Below, piece after piece: positions 5,662 to 9,198 of a stretch of DNA of 9,198 bases. Under the pieces are notes generated by a model. It was not told where the DNA came from, did not search any database, and saw only the letters and a program-made list of their open reading frames with translations. The position numbers and the translations under genes are program-made. The DNA comes from an uncultured candidate division Zixibacteria bacterium. Its GTDB lineage: Bacteria; Zixibacteria; MSB-5A5; GN15; PGXB01. The stretch lies in NCBI GenBank assembly GCA_937925655.1, contig CALAMC010000076.1, positions 1-9,198 on the forward strand, given 5' to 3'. The number at the start of each line of letters is the position of its first letter. Position 1 is the first letter of the stretch.

Positions 5662-7344
5662 TTAAAATACTGCTACCGGTTGCCGGCTGGCGGCTTTGAC
5701 GGGGACCGTGATGGTGATTATTGTTCCTTGGCCGGGTTGCGACTCCACGTGCAATCGGCCGTGATGATTGTCGATGATTCTCTTGCAGACCAGAAGGCCA
5801 AAACCGTGGCCGTTTTCCTTGGTCGTGAATCGGGCATTGAAGGCCTGCTCCAGATGTTCCGGGCTGAACCCGGAGCCGTTATCTTCGATCGTCAGCGTAA
5901 AATGTCCGGCGTCATCGGACAATACCGTCTTTATTTTAACGACACCGCCGCCGTCATGATTGTCACGGGTGGCGTCGGCCGCGTTATTTATCAGATTATA
6001 AAGAAGTTGTTGAAACTGGCTTTGGTCAGCCACCGTGGCAATATCCTGCGCCGAACGATCAAACATCACTTTGACATTCTGCATTCTCTTCTGCGCCAGC
6101 AGATATTGCAGTATGTTTTCTATTAAATCATTGACGCGGCATTCGGTGTAATCGCTTTCCATGCCCGAATAATCCATCAGATTGGATGTGAATTTCTTCA
6201 TCTGCTCCAGATTGGCCATGATCGCCCCCAAATACTTCTCCAGGTCATCGTAGTTTTTTTTCTTGAGATGATGCTCCAATAGCGACAGGTTGCCGGATAC
6301 CACGCCGAGAAAATTGTTCAACTCGTGGCCGATTTCCGCCGACATTTCACCCTTGGCCGCCATTTTCTCGAGCTGAATGGTCTGATCCTGCAAATCCTTG
6401 AGGCGGCCATACGCCAATCGCGATTCCTCCAGCAGCGTGATATTTTCCAGCGAGATGGCGATTTGATTGGCCGTTATGCACAGGAACTTGAGATCGCTTC
6501 CCTTGAGAGTGTCGGAGTCTTCGGGGTAGCCCAGAATGAGCATCCCGAACAATCGTGAGCCCCGTTTGAGAGCAATATTGACCAATTGATCCGAACCACC
6601 GAACCAGGGCGGGATTAGAAAACTGGCCATGGCGCGGTCGCCATATAGTTTGTAAAGCGGGTGTTCCTCCAGTGAACCGATAATGGCCGGAGCGTCAAGG
6701 TCCGGCGTGAGCTCCGTAAAGTAATCTCTTCCCAGCGGGATTACGGTTTCGATAAAATCATTACCCCCCAGATTGGCCGTGGATACGACTTCGACGTCGT
6801 GCCGGGTGCCGGTTTTATAAACGATGGCGCCCCGACCTGCCCGCGCCTGCATCATGGCGAACCCCAGCGACAGGCGCACCAAAGACTTGCGATCGCCCAT
6901 GGTGTACATCAATTCATTCAATTCCGAAAGCCGGCTCAACTCGTTATTGAGGGTTTTTTCCGTTTCATTCTTTTTCTTGCCGATGGCGTTCTTGACGGCC
7001 TGACGAATCTCATTCAGCTCGAACGGCTTCATGATATAGTCATAGGCTCCCTCTTTAATGGCATCTTTGGCGGAATTGAGATTCGCATAACCGGTCATGA
7101 ACATGACCCCGATCGAAGGAATCAACTCCCGGGCCATGCGGGCCAGCTGTATCCCGTCGCAATCGGGCATGCGAATATCGGTCAGAATAAAATCGAAAAA
7201 GCCTTTTTCAAGCTTTTGAATCGCCTCGTCGGCGCTTTTGGCCAATTCGATATCATAGCCGCTGTCCTCAAGGGCATCATGAGCCAGCGATAAAACGATT
7301 TCTTCATCATCGACAATCAGAATTTTGGTCGTCTGCGCGTCCAT
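5662..7344 (-). CDS. REC-GAF-like-histidine kinase, cytoplasmic
   Basis: A 560-residue soluble signalling protein and the last gene of the minus-strand operon. Residues 1-120 are a receiver domain with the acidic pair Asp12-Asp13, phospho-acceptor Asp56 (LTDIRMPD), Thr84 and Lys106 (KPF). Residues about 130-300 look like a GAF-type sensor, judged by position and pattern only. A coiled linker leads to the transmitter: His340 in GHELNN, the N box in YNLINNAADA (about 449-458), DNGSGF (488-493), FTTK and GHGFGL (512-517). The H box reads HELNNF where most members of this class have HELNNP, so the usual proline is replaced. The start ATG is 13 bases after the stop of the preceding REC gene and has no clear ribosome binding site, which suggests coupled translation. 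The protein probably receives phosphate on Asp56, which would tune the kinase half. There is no DNA-binding domain. Confidence 0.88.
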   Translation of the reverse strand: MDAQTTKILIVDDEEIVLSLAHDALEDSGYDIELAKSADEAIQKLEKGFFDFILTDIRMPDCDGIQLARMARELIPSIGVMFMTGYANLNSAKDAIKEGAYDYIMKPFELNEIRQAVKNAIGKKKNETEKTLNNELSRLSELNELMYTMGDRKSLVRLSLGFAMMQARAGRGAIVYKTGTRHDVEVVSTANLGGNDFIETVIPLGRDYFTELTPDLDAPAIIGSLEEHPLYKLYGDRAMASFLIPPWFGGSDQLVNIALKRGSRLFGMLILGYPEDSDTLKGSDLKFLCITANQIAISLENITLLEESRLAYGRLKDLQDQTIQLEKMAAKGEMSAEIGHELNNFLGVVSGNLSLLEHHLKKKNYDDLEKYLGAIMANLEQMKKFTSNLMDYSGMESDYTECRVNDLIENILQYLLAQKRMQNVKVMFDRSAQDIATVADQSQFQQLLYNLINNAADATRDNHDGGGVVKIKTVLSDDAGHFTLTIEDNGSGFSPEHLEQAFNARFTTKENGHGFGLLVCKRIIDNHHGRLHVESQPGQGTIITITVPVKAASRQPVAVF

Positions 7345-7357
7345 CGGCGATGTTTCG

Positions 7358-7735
7358 CTAAAATACTTTTATTTCTTTGACATTCAGAAAATGCTTAAGC
7401 ATGTGGCGGAGTTCATCGAGATCGAAAGGTTTATTCAGACAGCAAATGGCGCCCGCCTCCTGTGCTTCCTCGGCATCCACGTCCGGAAAGGAATCGGTCA
7501 TGATGATCGGAATATCCGGCTTGATTTCCTTGATGCGCACGACCGTCTGACGGCCGTTCAGGACCGGCATATGCACATCGCAGAAAATCAGGTCATAATC
7601 GTTCTTTTCAACCTGTTGGGTGCCGATCAGACCGTTTCCGGCCAGGTCGACCTTGAAACCGAAGTCGGTCAGAACATCTTTCAATAACTCCCGTATCACC
7701 GGGGCATCGTCTATTACAAGAACGCGGTGGGTCAT
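7358..7735 (-). CDS. Stand-alone receiver-domain response regulator
   Basis: A CheY-like protein of 125 residues, just one receiver domain with no output domain. The acidic pair is Asp9-Asp10, the phospho-acceptor Asp53 lies in FCDVHMPVLNG, the switch residue is Thr80 (IIMTDSF), and Lys102 is in NKPF. Its ATG overlaps the stop of the upstream REC gene by four bases (ATGA), so the two receivers are made together. Such single-domain regulators act by protein-protein contact or as phosphate carriers in relays; here the neighbours on both sides are signalling partners. The Cys pair just before NKPF (AICCLNKPF) is unusual in this loop. The target cannot be read from the sequence. Confidence 0.9.
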   Translation of the reverse strand: MTHRVLVIDDAPVIRELLKDVLTDFGFKVDLAGNGLIGTQQVEKNDYDLIFCDVHMPVLNGRQTVVRIKEIKPDIPIIMTDSFPDVDAEEAQEAGAICCLNKPFDLDELRHMLKHFLNVKEIKVF

Positions 7736-8136
7736 GGTCGGGCATCCCCCTTGTCCGACTCCGGCCGGGGCCGATTGTATATGGCCTTTTCCACCTCGGT
7801 CCTCAATTGCTTGATCGTGAACGGCTTGGACAGGTAGGCGTCGATGCCGTGTCCGACGGCGCTGGTTACCGACATCAGCGTCGAGTATCCGGAAATTACA
7901 ATGATTCCCGATTCGGGGTAATTTTCCCTGACGAAACGGACGACTTCTTCGCCCGGAACACGCGGCATCTTCATGTCGGTGATGACCAGGTCGAAACGCT
8001 TGTCTTTCAGGCGGGTGATGGCCTCGTCGCCGTCCGAGGCCTTTTCCACTTCGAAGTCCTCCAACACTTCAAAGAGGAATTCCCGCATGACTTCTTCGTC
8101 ATCGACAACCAGGATGCTTTTGGTTGAGATTGCCAT
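7732..8136 (-). CDS. Stand-alone receiver-domain response regulator
   Basis: A 134-residue CheY-like receiver protein with Asp12-Asp13, phospho-acceptor Asp54 (VITDMKMP), Ser82 as switch residue (VISGYS) and Lys104 (SKPF). After the receiver fold comes a short charged tail rich in Arg, Pro, Asp and Lys with no output domain. It follows the membrane kinase gene by 25 bases and overlaps the next REC gene by four. Being nearest to the kinase, it is the most likely direct substrate of that kinase (inference from gene order). There is no strong ribosome binding site before its ATG. Confidence 0.9.
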   Translation of the reverse strand: MAISTKSILVVDDEEVMREFLFEVLEDFEVEKASDGDEAITRLKDKRFDLVITDMKMPRVPGEEVVRFVRENYPESGIIVISGYSTLMSVTSAVGHGIDAYLSKPFTIKQLRTEVEKAIYNRPRPESDKGDARP

Positions 8137-8161
8137 AGTTCGGATGTTATTCCATTTAGTT

Positions 8162-9198
8162 TTATTTATTGGCTTTATCGGCCGTCTGGGCCGATTTCTC
8201 CAGTTGAAATATTATCGTGAAATTGGTTCCTTTGCCCACCTTCGAATCGATCTTGATTTCACCGCCGTGCTCTTTGATGATACCGTAGCTGACCGACAGG
8301 CCCAGCCCGGTTCCTTTACCGACTTCTTTGGTTGTGAAAAACGGCTCGAAAATCCGCTTCAGGTTTTCTTCGCTGATCCCGCATCCCTGATCGGTTATGG
8401 TAACTTCCACCGCTCCCGTGAATTCTCCCAATGGCGGCAAATAGCGGGTGTAAATACTTATTTCGGTTTCCGGTTTCGAGGCGTGCATGGCGTTGATTAT
8501 GACGTTGGTGAAAACCTGCTGCAATTGCCCGGCGTTGCCGGGAATCTGGGGAAGATTGTCGCCGAAATGGCGCGTCAGTCGGATCTGCTGCATCATCAGC
8601 TGATGCTCGATAAAAGTCAACGTTTCGTTTATAATATCGTTGATGCTGATCATCTCGAAATCCGCCGAGTGCGATGACCGCGAGAACTTGAGCAAATTTT
8701 GAACAATCGTCTTGCACCGGCGCGCCTGCGTTTCTATATCCTTCAAATAGCGGCGATAGGAATCGAGATCCTTGTCGGTCATCTGAACCAGCGGTTTCTT
8801 TTCCATTTTTTCCAGTGTGAACTGGGCGTACCCCAGGATCCCGCCCAGGGGATTATTCAGTTCATGAGCCACACCGGCCGCCAGCTGTCCCAGTGCCGCC
8901 ATTTTTTCCGATTGAATCAACTGCGACTGGGCCTCATCGAGTTCGCGCGTCCGTTCAATTATTTTGCCTTCGAGCGTCCGGTTATATTCCTCGACTTCAT
9001 CCTGATATCGCTTCAAAGAGTCAATCATTCGGTTGAACGATTGAGCCAGATGACCGATTTCATCCGACCGGTTAATATCCACCGTCTTGGTCAGGTCACC
9101 CTTCGATATCTGGTCCGTCACCGCGGCCAGCGTTTCGATCGGTCGGGTTATTACCCGTGCAAAGGCCGACATGATAATAATCGCCGAGATAATGACCA
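8162..9198 (-). CDS. Membrane HAMP-histidine kinase, N-terminus beyond the window
   Basis: The reading frame stays open to the right edge, so the gene is incomplete at its 5' end. The ATG at 9172 is internal: the codons before it encode VIISAIII, the end of a transmembrane helix. Counting from that Met, a HAMP domain spans about residues 7-58 (Pro11 and the DEIG signature at 38-40 are present), followed by a coiled coil (about 58-90), the dimerisation domain with His103 in AHELNNPLGG, and an ATPase domain with NVIINAMHAS (N box), DQGCGI (261-266), FEPFFTTK and GKGTGLGLS (286-293). All catalytic boxes look intact, so it should be an active kinase. The sensor part lies outside the window. It is the first gene of the cluster visible here and probably feeds the receivers encoded just downstream. 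The stop is followed by 25 bases to the next gene. Confidence 0.92.
   Translation of the reverse strand, partial: VIISAIIIMSAFARVITRPIETLAAVTDQISKGDLTKTVDINRSDEIGHLAQSFNRMIDSLKRYQDEVEEYNRTLEGKIIERTRELDEAQSQLIQSEKMAALGQLAAGVAHELNNPLGGILGYAQFTLEKMEKKPLVQMTDKDLDSYRRYLKDIETQARRCKTIVQNLLKFSRSSHSADFEMISINDIINETLTFIEHQLMMQQIRLTRHFGDNLPQIPGNAGQLQQVFTNVIINAMHASKPETEISIYTRYLPPLGEFTGAVEVTITDQGCGISEENLKRIFEPFFTTKEVGKGTGLGLSVSYGIIKEHGGEIKIDSKVGKGTNFTIIFQLEKSAQTADKANK

Overview
The window looks like a piece of an uncultured-type bacterial genome with moderately GC-rich coding DNA and a clearly AT-richer 5' non-coding block. Nothing in it fixes the taxon. The TldD variant (HESCGHP active site), the tandem YGWI-repeat secreted protein and the histidine kinase/REC-only cluster are the sort of content seen in candidate-phylum or FCB-group metagenome bins (Zixibacteria-like lineages would fit). 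That placement is a weak inference, not a reading of a marker gene.

Layout. Positions 1-898 hold no gene I can support. This is a long intergenic block with dense inverted repeats: a perfect operator-like palindrome (162-178), a perfect Shine-Dalgarno/anti-16S match on the minus strand (277-289), a GC-rich hairpin island (about 297-350), and then a strikingly dense family of TCGTA/TACGA sites (399-775). That last stretch includes two copies of a 34-35 bp double inverted repeat. A candidate promoter (817-845) and a strong ribosome binding site lead into a translationally coupled tldD-tldE pair (899-3690, ATGA overlap), which would make a heterodimeric TldD/TldE metalloprotease. A long hairpin closes this unit. 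Next comes a single plus-strand gene (3824-5593, TTG start) for an exported protein made of four copies of a roughly 100-residue repeat, closed by a Rho-independent terminator at 5617-5653.

The right third (5662-9198) is on the minus strand and convergent with the repeat protein. It is a tightly packed signalling operon read from the right edge inward: a membrane HAMP-histidine kinase (cut by the window edge), two stand-alone receiver-domain proteins, and a soluble REC-GAF-like-histidine kinase. Gaps are 25 nt, a 4-nt overlap and 13 nt. The set looks like a multi-step phosphorelay with three receiver domains, two transmitters and no DNA-binding or enzymatic output domain in the window.

The least explained parts are the 5' TCGTA/TACGA repeat field, which has a half-site relative upstream of the repeat protein gene, and the repeat protein itself, for which I recognise no function.
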